Positions 1 to 7,077 of a stretch of DNA of 20,863 nucleotides are shown here, in pieces (position 1 is the stretch's first letter; the number at the start of each line of letters is the position of its first letter). Under the pieces are notes generated by a model that was not told the origin of the DNA, ran no database searches, and saw only the letters and a list, made by a program, of their open reading frames with translations. This DNA comes from Phycisphaerales bacterium UBA7800. Lineage in GTDB: Bacteria; Planctomycetota; Phycisphaerae; Phycisphaerales; Phycisphaeraceae. The stretch is from contig DLCK01000088.1 of assembly GCA_002480565.1 (NCBI GenBank), forward strand, positions 1 through 20,863, read 5' to 3'. Made by a program: the position numbers and the translations under genes.

Positions 1-163
1 AAACCCATCGCCGTGACAATAACATGCGTTACCGAACCTTGACACAGTAAACGAGTCGCAATGACGGTTTGATATGTATTTATTGGACGTCCGAACCATA
101 TCGGAAGAATCGCTGTCAGATCATCTGTGAATGATAAACGGTTGATATGGGTCAGAGATTGAC

Positions 164-1609
164 TTACTGCTTGGCGATCATCTCTTCAAAGTCCGGCGCA
201 CAGAGTCCGGTATGTTGGTTGTAACCACTCTCATGTGAACGATAGCGTGGCTTGGCTTCCCATTGATGTGTCAGGAAATCGTCCCCGGTTTCTTTGAGAT
301 AGGTTGCAAACAATTGGCGGTGTCGATTCAGCTCAGTTGCATAGTCTGGATCATGAATCAGGGATCGCTTTTCGTCAGGATCATTTTGGAGATCAAAAAA
401 TTCTTCGCCAGCAGAAGGTCCAACGTCTTCGAGATACCGCGTGTACTTGTAACGTCCAGTACAAAGCATCCGCCCCGGTTCTACGGTAAAGCCCCACTCG
501 GTATGCCACTGACTCACGACATAGTCATGGCCATGATCCGTTTTCTGACCTGTTGCATAGGGGAGCATTGAAATCCCATGCCCCGGTTGAGCATCAGGCA
601 TTTGCGTGCCAGCCAAGTCACAGATCGTCGGTGCCAGATCCATTAGTGAAAACAACGCGGTGTCGAGCCATTGGCCTTTAGACGGGATGTCTTTACCGCT
701 GAGGATCATGGGGACGCGCGTGGTCTGTTCATAAAAGCTGGTGTGCTTGGTGGTCATCCCACGTGAAGCGACGTTGTCACCGTGATCTGCCATGAACAGA
801 ATCGTGGTGTTCTGGCGTTGACCTGATTCATCCAACGCAGCAAGGATGCGCCCGACATTGCGATCGGTCATATCCACATAGTGATAATACGCTGCAAGGT
901 AGTGTTGGAAATTCTCACGACTCCAACCTGCGGTCTGGGCTTGGCGACGATGCGCACAGCAGATGTACTGGACGCTTCGTGGTCGATTGGCGTAATCATC
1001 AAACTCAAAATTGGACGGCAGTTCAGGGAGTTTTTCAGGATATGGCGGATTGTCGTGCTTGCCGATGTGTTCGCCGATATAGCCACAGATGTTATGTGGG
1101 TTGTTAAGGTCCGCCACTGCCATGAACGGTTTGTCTGCTGGCTTACCGGACATGGATTGGAAGTAGTGTTCGACCTGCCGGGTCGTACCTTCATCCAAGA
1201 ATGAGTCATAATTCAGTGGCCAGCCGTCAGGATCTTTAAATACGACTTCTTCGCGGGGTAAGCATTCAAAACCATCAAGCGCGCCGTAGTCATGGTTCTT
1301 GCCAAAGTGAATTGCGTGATAGCCTGCTTTGACCAGTTGTTGGCCGAGTGTCGGGATTTTCTGTTCGTTGATATCTGCATTTTCGAACTTGCCCCCATTG
1401 GACATGACACCTGTCTGATGCGGTAAACGTCCGGTCCAGAAGCTCGCACGAACTGGCCCACACAGTGGATACTGTGAGTAGCATCGCTTTAAACCGACAC
1501 CGTTTTGAAACAGTGAATCGATATTCGGTGTATGGACATTGGGATTGTCGGTGCAGCCAAGGGCGCCGAGTGTGAGTTGGTCAGCAATGATTAAAAGGAT
1601 GTTTCGCAT
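164..1609 (-). CDS. Sulfatase family hydrolase
   Basis: Predicted type I sulfatase, 481 aa, which would hydrolyse sulfate esters using a formylglycine made from an active-site cysteine. Seen: N-terminal metal-site segment LLIIADQLTLG (residues 5-15), active-site core C50-G-P-V-R54 followed by A-S-F-W-T-G-R, a HFGKNH segment, and the second metal site MADHGDN. The core keeps the C-x-P-x-R pattern but has Val where most members have Ser or Ala, and ADQ replaces the usual ADD. The ATG at 1609 is preferred over an upstream TTG at 1660 because the family fold starts at MRNILLI, with a weak GGAT upstream. No signal peptide is visible from this start, so it may be cytoplasmic. It lies 76 bases downstream of the secreted-protein gene on the same strand and could share its transcript. 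Substrate cannot be told; a phosphonate or phosphodiester hydrolase of the same superfamily is the main alternative. Confidence 0.9.
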   Translation of the reverse strand: MRNILLIIADQLTLGALGCTDNPNVHTPNIDSLFQNGVGLKRCYSQYPLCGPVRASFWTGRLPHQTGVMSNGGKFENADINEQKIPTLGQQLVKAGYHAIHFGKNHDYGALDGFECLPREEVVFKDPDGWPLNYDSFLDEGTTRQVEHYFQSMSGKPADKPFMAVADLNNPHNICGYIGEHIGKHDNPPYPEKLPELPSNFEFDDYANRPRSVQYICCAHRRQAQTAGWSRENFQHYLAAYYHYVDMTDRNVGRILAALDESGQRQNTTILFMADHGDNVASRGMTTKHTSFYEQTTRVPMILSGKDIPSKGQWLDTALFSLMDLAPTICDLAGTQMPDAQPGHGISMLPYATGQKTDHGHDYVVSQWHTEWGFTVEPGRMLCTGRYKYTRYLEDVGPSAGEEFFDLQNDPDEKRSLIHDPDYATELNRHRQLFATYLKETGDDFLTHQWEAKPRYRSHESGYNQHTGLCAPDFEEMIAKQ

Positions 1610-1685
1610 GATGCTGATCCAACATACTCTTCTGGATGTTGAATTGCAAAAGGCCTGCAAAACAAGGTATTGCTATCGCAAGTGA

Positions 1686-2120
1686 TTAGTGTTTGTCATC
1701 GTCTTTATGTTCATCATCAAATGTCACCGGCCCAAAGTTCAGGAATGCCACGCGAGTGAACTGCCTGAAACGACCGATGGCAAGCAGGCGATGTTCGTCT
1801 TTGAACTCAATGGAAATTGAGCCGAGTTTCAGGACTCCGTTTTTGAGTTTGCCTTTGATCGTGTTCTGTTCCATCTCGTTGGATTCGGTGTTCTCCTGCC
1901 AACGATAAACGACTTCAAATTGATCACCTTCGACATGCTTGATTTGGAATTCAACTTTCCAACACAAATCCCACATGCCTGACCATGTGCCTTCAAACGT
2001 TTTAGGTTCGGTTTTGAGTTGCGCTTTGGTGTGGTGACGATGCTCTGCGTTTTCATCCGCAAGCAGTTGTGACGGCGAGAGCAAAATGACAAGCAGCAGC
2101 AGGGCGGACAATGATTTCAT
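1686..2120 (-). CDS. Small secreted protein, unknown function
   Basis: A 144-residue protein with a clear Sec signal peptide: MKSLS, a run of Leu/Val/Ile, then a likely cleavage after LLA at about residue 21. The mature part has a TWSGMW motif and beta-rich alternating sequence (VEFQIKHVEGDQFEVVYRW), suggesting a small beta-sandwich or lipocalin-like fold, and ends in an acidic/His tail (DDEHKDDDKH) that might bind metal. The ATG at 2120 is chosen because the signal peptide begins there and GGGAGT lies just upstream; the open frame running further upstream looks like leader sequence. It precedes the sulfatase on the same strand and is divergent from the ankyrin gene. I do not recognise a family. 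Confidence 0.75.
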   Translation of the reverse strand: MKSLSALLLLVILLSPSQLLADENAEHRHHTKAQLKTEPKTFEGTWSGMWDLCWKVEFQIKHVEGDQFEVVYRWQENTESNEMEQNTIKGKLKNGVLKLGSISIEFKDEHRLLAIGRFRQFTRVAFLNFGPVTFDDEHKDDDKH

Positions 2121-2434
2121 GACGGACTCCCGGTTTGAAAAAGTGATGAGGTGTTTTCGTTTCAATGGGAAGATACAACGCAGCTTTGAAGTTGGCAAGC
2201 AATATCCTGTTTGTGTTACGTGATCGTTTTGTCCTTTATTTGCAGTGGTTTTTTGGATTGCAATTGAATCCTGCGATGCGTTATACTTGCCCTTGGCCAA
2301 CAGGTGGCCACCGAGTCCGCGGGAAAGGCTGAGCCTGCCTGAATTCAACTTTGCTTGTTCATCCAATGTCGATGAACTTCTTTCAAGCCCGTCACAGCGG
2401 ACGCCGGGCCAGTCTCTTTGAAAGGAGTTCTCTT
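2121..2434. other. Divergent intergenic region
   Basis: This 314-base gap lies between two divergent genes and should carry promoters for both. It holds one reasonable plus-strand sigma-70-like candidate (listed separately), a GGCCA/TGGCC mini-hairpin near 2295-2310, and the Shine-Dalgarno AAAGGAG at 2421-2427 for the ankyrin gene. No other gene was seen. Confidence 0.5.
2258..2287 (+). promoter_or_regulatory. Candidate sigma-70-type promoter for ankyrin gene
   Basis: TTGCAA at 2258-2263 and TATACT at 2282-2287 are separated by 18 bases, near the optimum for a housekeeping promoter, about 148 bases upstream of the ATG at 2435. Assigned by eye only. Confidence 0.35.
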
Positions 2435-4390
2435 ATGGCAGTCCCGCCAACCCCGTCCCCCATCACATTGCAGAAGCTGCCGGCTAAGCCTGATTTGAAT
2501 CAGCTTAAAAAACAGGCCAAGGAATTGCTGCGCGATTTTAAAGCTCATGAACCTGATGCGCTCACGTTGGTGACGCGTTTTTTCACGCCCCCGGAAGATG
2601 ACTCGCTGACGTTATCACAGGCGCAACTCACCTTGGCACGGTCTTACGGTTTTGAGAGTTGGCCCAAGCTTAAAGCGTTTGTCGATGGCGTCACCACACA
2701 GCGACTGTTTAAAGCAGTCATGGCAGGTGAACATGCGACGGTGAAGAACATGCTTGACCGTCGGCCTGAATTGGTTAACGCCAGTGGTGATGGCACGGGT
2801 AATGGTGAACGCCAACTCATCCACTGGGCGATTCTCAACGATGATCCGCGGATGCTTCAAATTCTCATGGATGCCGGGGCCGATGCACACAAAGGCATTT
2901 GGCCACACCGTGAGTCGACCGATGCCTACACCCTTGCCAAAGAACGTGGTTTGGATCACCTTGTCAACATCATTGATGACTCGGAGATGCAGCGGCGAGA
3001 GTCGATGAGTTGCCCCAACATCACCATCAGCCCGACACTCGATCAACTCAATACGTTGATTACAGATGGGAAAAATGATGATGCCATTGCGATGCTCGAA
3101 GCCCAGCCGGACTTGATTAAACAGTGCAATCGTGAAGGCGGCAGTCCGCTACATGTGGCATGCAGTGTGGCTAATGAGCAGATGGTGGATTGGTTGTGCG
3201 CTCATCGTGCCGATGCACGTAAAGTGGATATCAAAGGATACACGCCGATGGATCATGCGGTGTTGGCAACGGATTGGAAGCATGCCCATCGCATTGAAGC
3301 CTCACTTTCAATCATGGATCGTTTGATGGTTCGTGGTTGTGAAGTCACTGCAATGGGTGCAGCAGCCATGGGGGATTGTGAACGACTTAAGCAATTACAC
3401 AAGCAGTCGCCGGGTTGTCTCAAAGGCGGGCATCACTGGTATTGGGGGTGGGGTGGCTACCTGTCTGTCGCAGTCATTTTTGATCGCAAAGATGTATTGG
3501 AATGCCTGCTTGATCTGGGGTTGGATATTGATGAGCCGATCCTGTTGGATACCGAGGAAGACGAAGCCTGGAGTTGGGGCGGCCCCCTTTGGCGTGCTGC
3601 TGCGATGGGGCGACATGAGCTTGCTGCATATCTGCTTAAGCGCGGCGCGAATCCCAATGCCAATGTGTATGCATCGGGTTGGCCGTTGGATCGGGCGTAT
3701 GAACGTGGTGATCAAAAAATGGTGGACATGCTTTACCAGGCGGGTGCCAAACCCGAGGCGTGGACACTGTGTGCTGCGTTTGATGTTGAAGGTGTCCAGC
3801 GGATACTTGATGAGAAAGAACATACTCCGGATTACCTGCGCGAATTGGTTTGGTCGGCTGCGTGTTGTACATGCTTGCCGATTGTGAAGTTGGTTTTGCC
3901 ACAATTGAAGCTCGCAGCAGATGACACACATTGGCATGATTTGCTATCGCAACCACTGCGATGTGGTGTCCCCTCCGAAGCGGTCAAGCCTGCGGACTAT
4001 AACGATGATGATCGTTTTGAAATCATGCGACTCATGCTTGATGCGGGTGGTGATCCCAATGCGCGTGGGCGGTTTGGTTTGACGCTACTTCACTTTGTTG
4101 CAGCGCGTGATGGTTTTGCTGCTTGGTCACTGATGGGTGAAAAAAATCGCAACCGTTTTGCGACAATGCTCCTTGATGCTGGGGCTGATCCAAGTCTGCG
4201 TGATGAATTACTTGGCAGTACGGCAATGGGTTGGGCCTGTCGTTATGGGCGCAAAGATTTGGTGCAATTGCTCATTGAACGCGGTGTTCCTGTGGTAGAA
4301 CCGGATGCGCTTGGTTGGGCAACACCAATGGCGTGGGCTCAAAAAATGGGGCATGTGTCGATTGTGAAGCTGTTGGAAAATGCGATGTGA
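2435..4390 (+). CDS. Ankyrin-repeat protein
   Basis: A 651-residue protein built mostly of ankyrin repeats, which bind other proteins; no enzyme domain is visible. The first ~90 residues form a helical module (NQLKKQAKELLRDF, then LTLARSYGFESWPKLKAFV) that often precedes ankyrin repeats in planctomycetes and relatives. Repeat signatures follow through the rest of the protein: LIHWAILNDDPRMLQILMDAGAD, SPLHVACSVANEQMVDWL, RAAAMGRHELAAYLLKRGANPN, LLHFVAARDG, and at the end TAMGWACRYGRKDLVQLLIERG. The ATG at 2435 is favoured over one at 2351 because AAAGGAG sits 7 bases upstream and the domain starts at once. There is no signal peptide, so it is likely cytoplasmic. The REP hairpin beginning 30 bases after the stop may end the transcript. 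The binding partner is unknown. Confidence 0.88.
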   Translation: MAVPPTPSPITLQKLPAKPDLNQLKKQAKELLRDFKAHEPDALTLVTRFFTPPEDDSLTLSQAQLTLARSYGFESWPKLKAFVDGVTTQRLFKAVMAGEHATVKNMLDRRPELVNASGDGTGNGERQLIHWAILNDDPRMLQILMDAGADAHKGIWPHRESTDAYTLAKERGLDHLVNIIDDSEMQRRESMSCPNITISPTLDQLNTLITDGKNDDAIAMLEAQPDLIKQCNREGGSPLHVACSVANEQMVDWLCAHRADARKVDIKGYTPMDHAVLATDWKHAHRIEASLSIMDRLMVRGCEVTAMGAAAMGDCERLKQLHKQSPGCLKGGHHWYWGWGGYLSVAVIFDRKDVLECLLDLGLDIDEPILLDTEEDEAWSWGGPLWRAAAMGRHELAAYLLKRGANPNANVYASGWPLDRAYERGDQKMVDMLYQAGAKPEAWTLCAAFDVEGVQRILDEKEHTPDYLRELVWSAACCTCLPIVKLVLPQLKLAADDTHWHDLLSQPLRCGVPSEAVKPADYNDDDRFEIMRLMLDAGGDPNARGRFGLTLLHFVAARDGFAAWSLMGEKNRNRFATMLLDAGADPSLRDELLGSTAMGWACRYGRKDLVQLLIERGVPVVEPDALGWATPMAWAQKMGHVSIVKLLENAM

Positions 4391-4416
4391 TATTGGATTG
4401 TTAATGACAGATTGCA

Positions 4417-4463
4417 ATGCGACCCGTCAGATTCATCACGTTGTGATTCATCTGGCGGCTTGG
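4417..4463 (+). repeat. REP hairpin 1, upstream of RAYT
   Basis: An extended hairpin: arm CCGTCAGAT, inner arm ATCAC, loop GTT, inner arm GTGAT, arm ATCTGGCGG, followed by CTTG. The outer stem pairs with one G-T wobble, and TC interrupts the stem on both sides. All 47 bases recur exactly at 5093-5139. It sits after the ankyrin stop and may also serve as a terminator. Confidence 0.9.
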
Positions 4464-4496
4464 GGTTAAAACAAATCTAGGTGTGATTTTTTTACA

Positions 4497-4533
4497 CAAG
4501 CCGCCAGATGAGCCTTGGCGAATCTGACGGGTC
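4497..4533 (-). repeat. REP hairpin 2, inverted relative to REP 1
   Basis: Same outer arms as REP 1 but on the other strand: CAAG, CCGCCAGAT, inner GCC-TT-GGC, ATCTGACGG, GTC. The outer arms are conserved while the loop differs from REP 1, showing selection or recognition of the arms. With REP 1 it makes a tail-to-tail pair 33 bases apart. Confidence 0.88.
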
Positions 4534-4549
4534 AAATTACCATGAATCC

Positions 4550-5083
4550 ATGCCACTTCCCGGGAAAATATGGCGTCATATTACATTCGGAACATATAAC
4601 AGTTGGCTTCCGGGAGACCCGCGCGGTTTTCGTGATCATGACCACCGTGTGCACAGTGGCGGCGATCATCGTTGTCAACCACCACAAGGCGAACATGATG
4701 GATTACATGAGTATGCCAAGCGACATAGCGGTAAACCGATTGTGATTCGTAAGGCAGATCGTCTTATTGTACTCCAATCCATTCGCCGCAAACTCGATTC
4801 AATGGAGCACCGTTTTGTGATCATTGCCAGTTGTGCAATGCATGTGCATGTGTTGGTGGAGTTGCCTGATGATGGGAAACTGATTCGACGTTTTGTCGGG
4901 CAGCTTAAGCGGACAGCATCACATGCACTGCGTAATGTGTCTCCGGGGCGTGTTTGGGCACGTGGTGGGAATCATGAACCGGTGGTAACACGGGCGCATC
5001 ATCGTGCGGTTTATGACTATCTGCGACGTCATGACAAAGCATGGGTATGGACGCTTAAAGACGGTGTATTTTTTAATGGGTGA
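4550..5083 (+). CDS. REP-associated tyrosine transposase (RAYT, Y1/IS200-like)
   Basis: A 177-residue single-domain Y1 transposase of the IS200/IS605 superfamily, the REP-associated branch, which nicks and joins single-stranded DNA at REP hairpins. Seen: N-terminal signature WRHITFGTYNSWLPGDPRG (residues 8-26), the HUH metal-binding motif H98-V-H100 inside CAMHVHVLVELP, and a C-terminal YDYLRRH with Y155 or Y157 as the likely catalytic tyrosine. REP hairpins lie immediately on both sides, the usual layout of a RAYT with its substrates. A longer start at ATG 4508 is in frame but falls inside REP hairpin 2; 4550 is preferred because the family core begins at once, though neither has a good Shine-Dalgarno. 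The frame appears intact and all motifs are present, so it may be active. Confidence 0.9.
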   Translation: MPLPGKIWRHITFGTYNSWLPGDPRGFRDHDHRVHSGGDHRCQPPQGEHDGLHEYAKRHSGKPIVIRKADRLIVLQSIRRKLDSMEHRFVIIASCAMHVHVLVELPDDGKLIRRFVGQLKRTASHALRNVSPGRVWARGGNHEPVVTRAHHRAVYDYLRRHDKAWVWTLKDGVFFNG

Positions 5084-5092
5084 TTTGATGGG

Positions 5093-5139
5093 ATGCGACC
5101 CGTCAGATTCATCACGTTGTGATTCATCTGGCGGCTTGG
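5093..5139 (+). repeat. REP hairpin 3, downstream of RAYT
   Basis: Exact 47-base copy of REP 1 (4417-4463), in direct orientation, starting 10 bases after the transposase stop. The two identical copies bracket the RAYT gene. Confidence 0.92.
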
Positions 5140-5163
5140 TTTGTGTCGTGTCGTTTTGATTGA

Positions 5164-6132
5164 TCAGGGGACGAGGAATGCGTCGTTGATTGAGCGGGGG
5201 GCTTCGTTGCCGGTGTAGTCGTCGATACCGGAGACGAGCCAGATGTTATCGCCGCGGACGACGGGATTGCGTGACCATTGGACACTGCCGGAGGCGAGGA
5301 GAATGTTCTGCCCCTGGCGGTTATGTCTCATGCTCGGGAGGTTGGGTTCAAAGTCTGCCAGGTGATGGAGGTTTTTACCATCTGCATAGAACAGCGGATT
5401 CTTGTCTGCCAACACGGCTAATTGGTTGTTTTGATTGAGCTTGATTGCTTTTTTGGAGTACTGGTTCTGGTAGCTGTAGGAGACGGCGTTGTACTCTGGC
5501 CAGTCGTGCATGTCACGGGTCAGATCCTTGGGCGCGTCTTCGTTGTTGGGGCAACTTAGTGATTGGGGATTGATGTAATGTTCACGAGCCAGCAGGTAGA
5601 GATTAGCCGAGTTGGATTGGATATTGTTGTCGGATTCCTTACCCACTTTCCACCATGCCGAACCGGGACGTGCATCACCACGTGGCATTACGCCGTTGTA
5701 GTCGTTGGCATAGTGTCCCATTGCCACGCCCGCAGTCGCCAGATTGCTTTCGCAGGCAAAGCGACGGGCATCATTGCGGTGTCGGGTGAGCATCGGCAGG
5801 CCAAGTGAGATCGCCATGAGAATCATCGCTGCAATGGCGGCAACCTCTGGCATGGTGATCGGAAGTGAAGGCAACCGGCGACGGGATTCGAACATCATCG
5901 ACGTCCGCTGATCCTCTTCATATTGATCAATGCGATCAAGTGTCGAAAGGATTAGTGAGTCAGGTGCTACAGGTACTTCCCAGTGATCCAGATTGCTGAG
6001 CATGTCTTCGACGATTTGTTCGTCGCTACCTTGATCCGGGCGCACACCTACAGAGTTCAGATCCAGCCACTGGTCAATGGCGTCGGTGAGTCTGGGGTCG
6101 ATGGGGTCAGGTTGGTTTGAATGCTCAGTCAT
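5164..6132 (-). CDS. Membrane protein with prepilin-like outer domain; probable partner (anti-sigma-like) of ECF sigma factor
   Basis: A 322-residue protein with three parts. Residues 1-90 are soluble, acidic and helical (likely cytoplasmic); residues 95-116 form one membrane helix (VAAIAAMILMAISLGLPML); the rest is outside. The outer part resembles the globular region of planctomycete prepilin-type/DUF1559 proteins: CESNLATAGVAMGHYANDYNGVMP just after the membrane helix, and near the end RHNRQGQNILLASGSVQW, a degenerate form of the H-x9-DG motif with Ser for Asp and one extra residue. It begins 85 bases after the ECF sigma gene on the same strand, the place where an anti-sigma factor is normally encoded, so a role in holding that sigma factor is inferred. 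No zinc-binding HxxxCxxC anti-sigma motif is visible. Confidence 0.7.
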   Translation of the reverse strand: MTEHSNQPDPIDPRLTDAIDQWLDLNSVGVRPDQGSDEQIVEDMLSNLDHWEVPVAPDSLILSTLDRIDQYEEDQRTSMMFESRRRLPSLPITMPEVAAIAAMILMAISLGLPMLTRHRNDARRFACESNLATAGVAMGHYANDYNGVMPRGDARPGSAWWKVGKESDNNIQSNSANLYLLAREHYINPQSLSCPNNEDAPKDLTRDMHDWPEYNAVSYSYQNQYSKKAIKLNQNNQLAVLADKNPLFYADGKNLHHLADFEPNLPSMRHNRQGQNILLASGSVQWSRNPVVRGDNIWLVSGIDDYTGNEAPRSINDAFLVP

Positions 6133-6217
6133 GGTGTTTTAGTTGGCCGAATCGCTTTGATTCGGTTTGGGGTTGGGCCATCAAACAACCATGCCGTTAG
6201 GGCAGGTCGCATGAAGG

Positions 6218-6862
6218 TCAATTCTCGTACGTGGAGGCGAACGTCTGCTTCCACTGTTTGGCAAAGTTGGCAACCGCTGCATGCAGACGACTTTTAATCG
6301 TCCCCAGCGGGACATCCAACGAGTCGGCCATGTCCTTGTAGGCCAACTGATGAAAGTAGGCCAAGACAAGAACCTGTCGTTGATGCTCCGGCAGGTTTTC
6401 AATGACCTGTCGAACCATCTCGCGTTTTTCCTGATCGCTAAGTGACTCGTCGGGCTGGACGGTCTGGGCCTGCATCAGGTCCACAAACGTCGTACCGCTG
6501 CCACCTGATCCACCACTGCCCGAACTTCCGGGGGCTGGTGCGTCCAGGGACACGTTGGCATGTCGTTTATTTCTACGCAGGTAGTCCCGTGCTTTGTTCG
6601 CAGCAATTGTAAAAAGCCATGGTTTTAATTGGCGATCGGTCTCAAAACGGTCTGCTCGAAGGTGAATTTGCAGAAATGTATCCTGAAAAACGTCCTCGGC
6701 CGCAGCTCGTGAACCTAGAAATCGAAACAGAAATGCAAAAAGTTCCTGCTGATAACGCTTGATTAGAGCAGTAAATGCGCCCCGGTCACCTGCGCAGTAC
6801 AGCTCAATGAGACGTTCGTCTGTGAGCTGGGGGTAATCAGGTGTCTCCGAAGCCAAATCCAT
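6218..6862 (-). CDS. ECF-type RNA polymerase sigma factor (sigma-70 family)
   Basis: A 214-residue sigma factor that would direct RNA polymerase to a small regulon, probably in response to envelope signals. Region 2 spans about residues 15-100, with the AEDVFQDTFLQIH core and KPWLFTIAANKARDYLRR. Region 4 spans about 145-200, with LPEHQRQVLVLAYFHQLAYKDMADSLDVPLGTIKSRLHAA, a clear helix-turn-helix. The linker holds a long Gly/Ser stretch (about residues 112-123), longer than in most ECF factors. The ATG at 6862 is the first good start for the domain; no strong Shine-Dalgarno is seen. The downstream membrane protein is likely its regulator. Region 4 keeps typical length, so it is probably functional. 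Confidence 0.92.
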   Translation of the reverse strand: MDLASETPDYPQLTDERLIELYCAGDRGAFTALIKRYQQELFAFLFRFLGSRAAAEDVFQDTFLQIHLRADRFETDRQLKPWLFTIAANKARDYLRRNKRHANVSLDAPAPGSSGSGGSGGSGTTFVDLMQAQTVQPDESLSDQEKREMVRQVIENLPEHQRQVLVLAYFHQLAYKDMADSLDVPLGTIKSRLHAAVANFAKQWKQTFASTYEN

Positions 6863-6948
6863 ATGATCAGATTCTAGCTTTTGAATCAGCAGAAGGCGAA
6901 GAGAATTAATGAATCAATTATCAGTCATTGAGTCTTGAGAAAAAAACG

Positions 6949-6989
6949 CAAGCCGCCAGATGAAGACCAAAGGGATGAATCTGACGGGT
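6949..6989 (-). repeat. REP hairpin 4
   Basis: CAAG, arm CCGCCAGAT, a divergent loop of about 15 bases, arm ATCTGACGG. Same outer arms as the RAYT-linked REPs about 1.9 kb away, in minus orientation. It lies between the sigma gene and the DUF1015 gene. Confidence 0.85.
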
Positions 6990-7016
6990 AAGATCACGAT
7001 TTTTGAAAAGGTGGTC

Positions 7017-7053
7017 CTGCCCGTCAGATTCACTTTGTTCATCTGGCGGCTTG
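7017..7053 (+). repeat. REP hairpin 5, inverted relative to REP 4
   Basis: Arm CCGTCAGAT, inner TCA...TGA bases, arm ATCTGGCGG and the CTTG tail. With REP 4 it forms a head-to-head pair about 30 bases apart, the opposite arrangement to the REP 1/REP 2 pair. It ends 25 bases beyond the DUF1015 stop and may terminate that minus-strand transcript. Confidence 0.85.
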
Positions 7054-7077
7054 CGAGATTATTCGTAGGAGTAGCAC

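Noticed and set aside
263..571. Plus-strand open frames inside the sulfatase and similar overlapping frames elsewhere
   Set aside because: They are shadows of well-supported genes on the other strand and carry no domain or ribosome site.
4391..7060. CRISPR array from the repeated 40-47-base units
   Set aside because: Units alternate in orientation, have irregular spacing, are strongly palindromic and flank a RAYT; they are REPs, and no cas genes are present.
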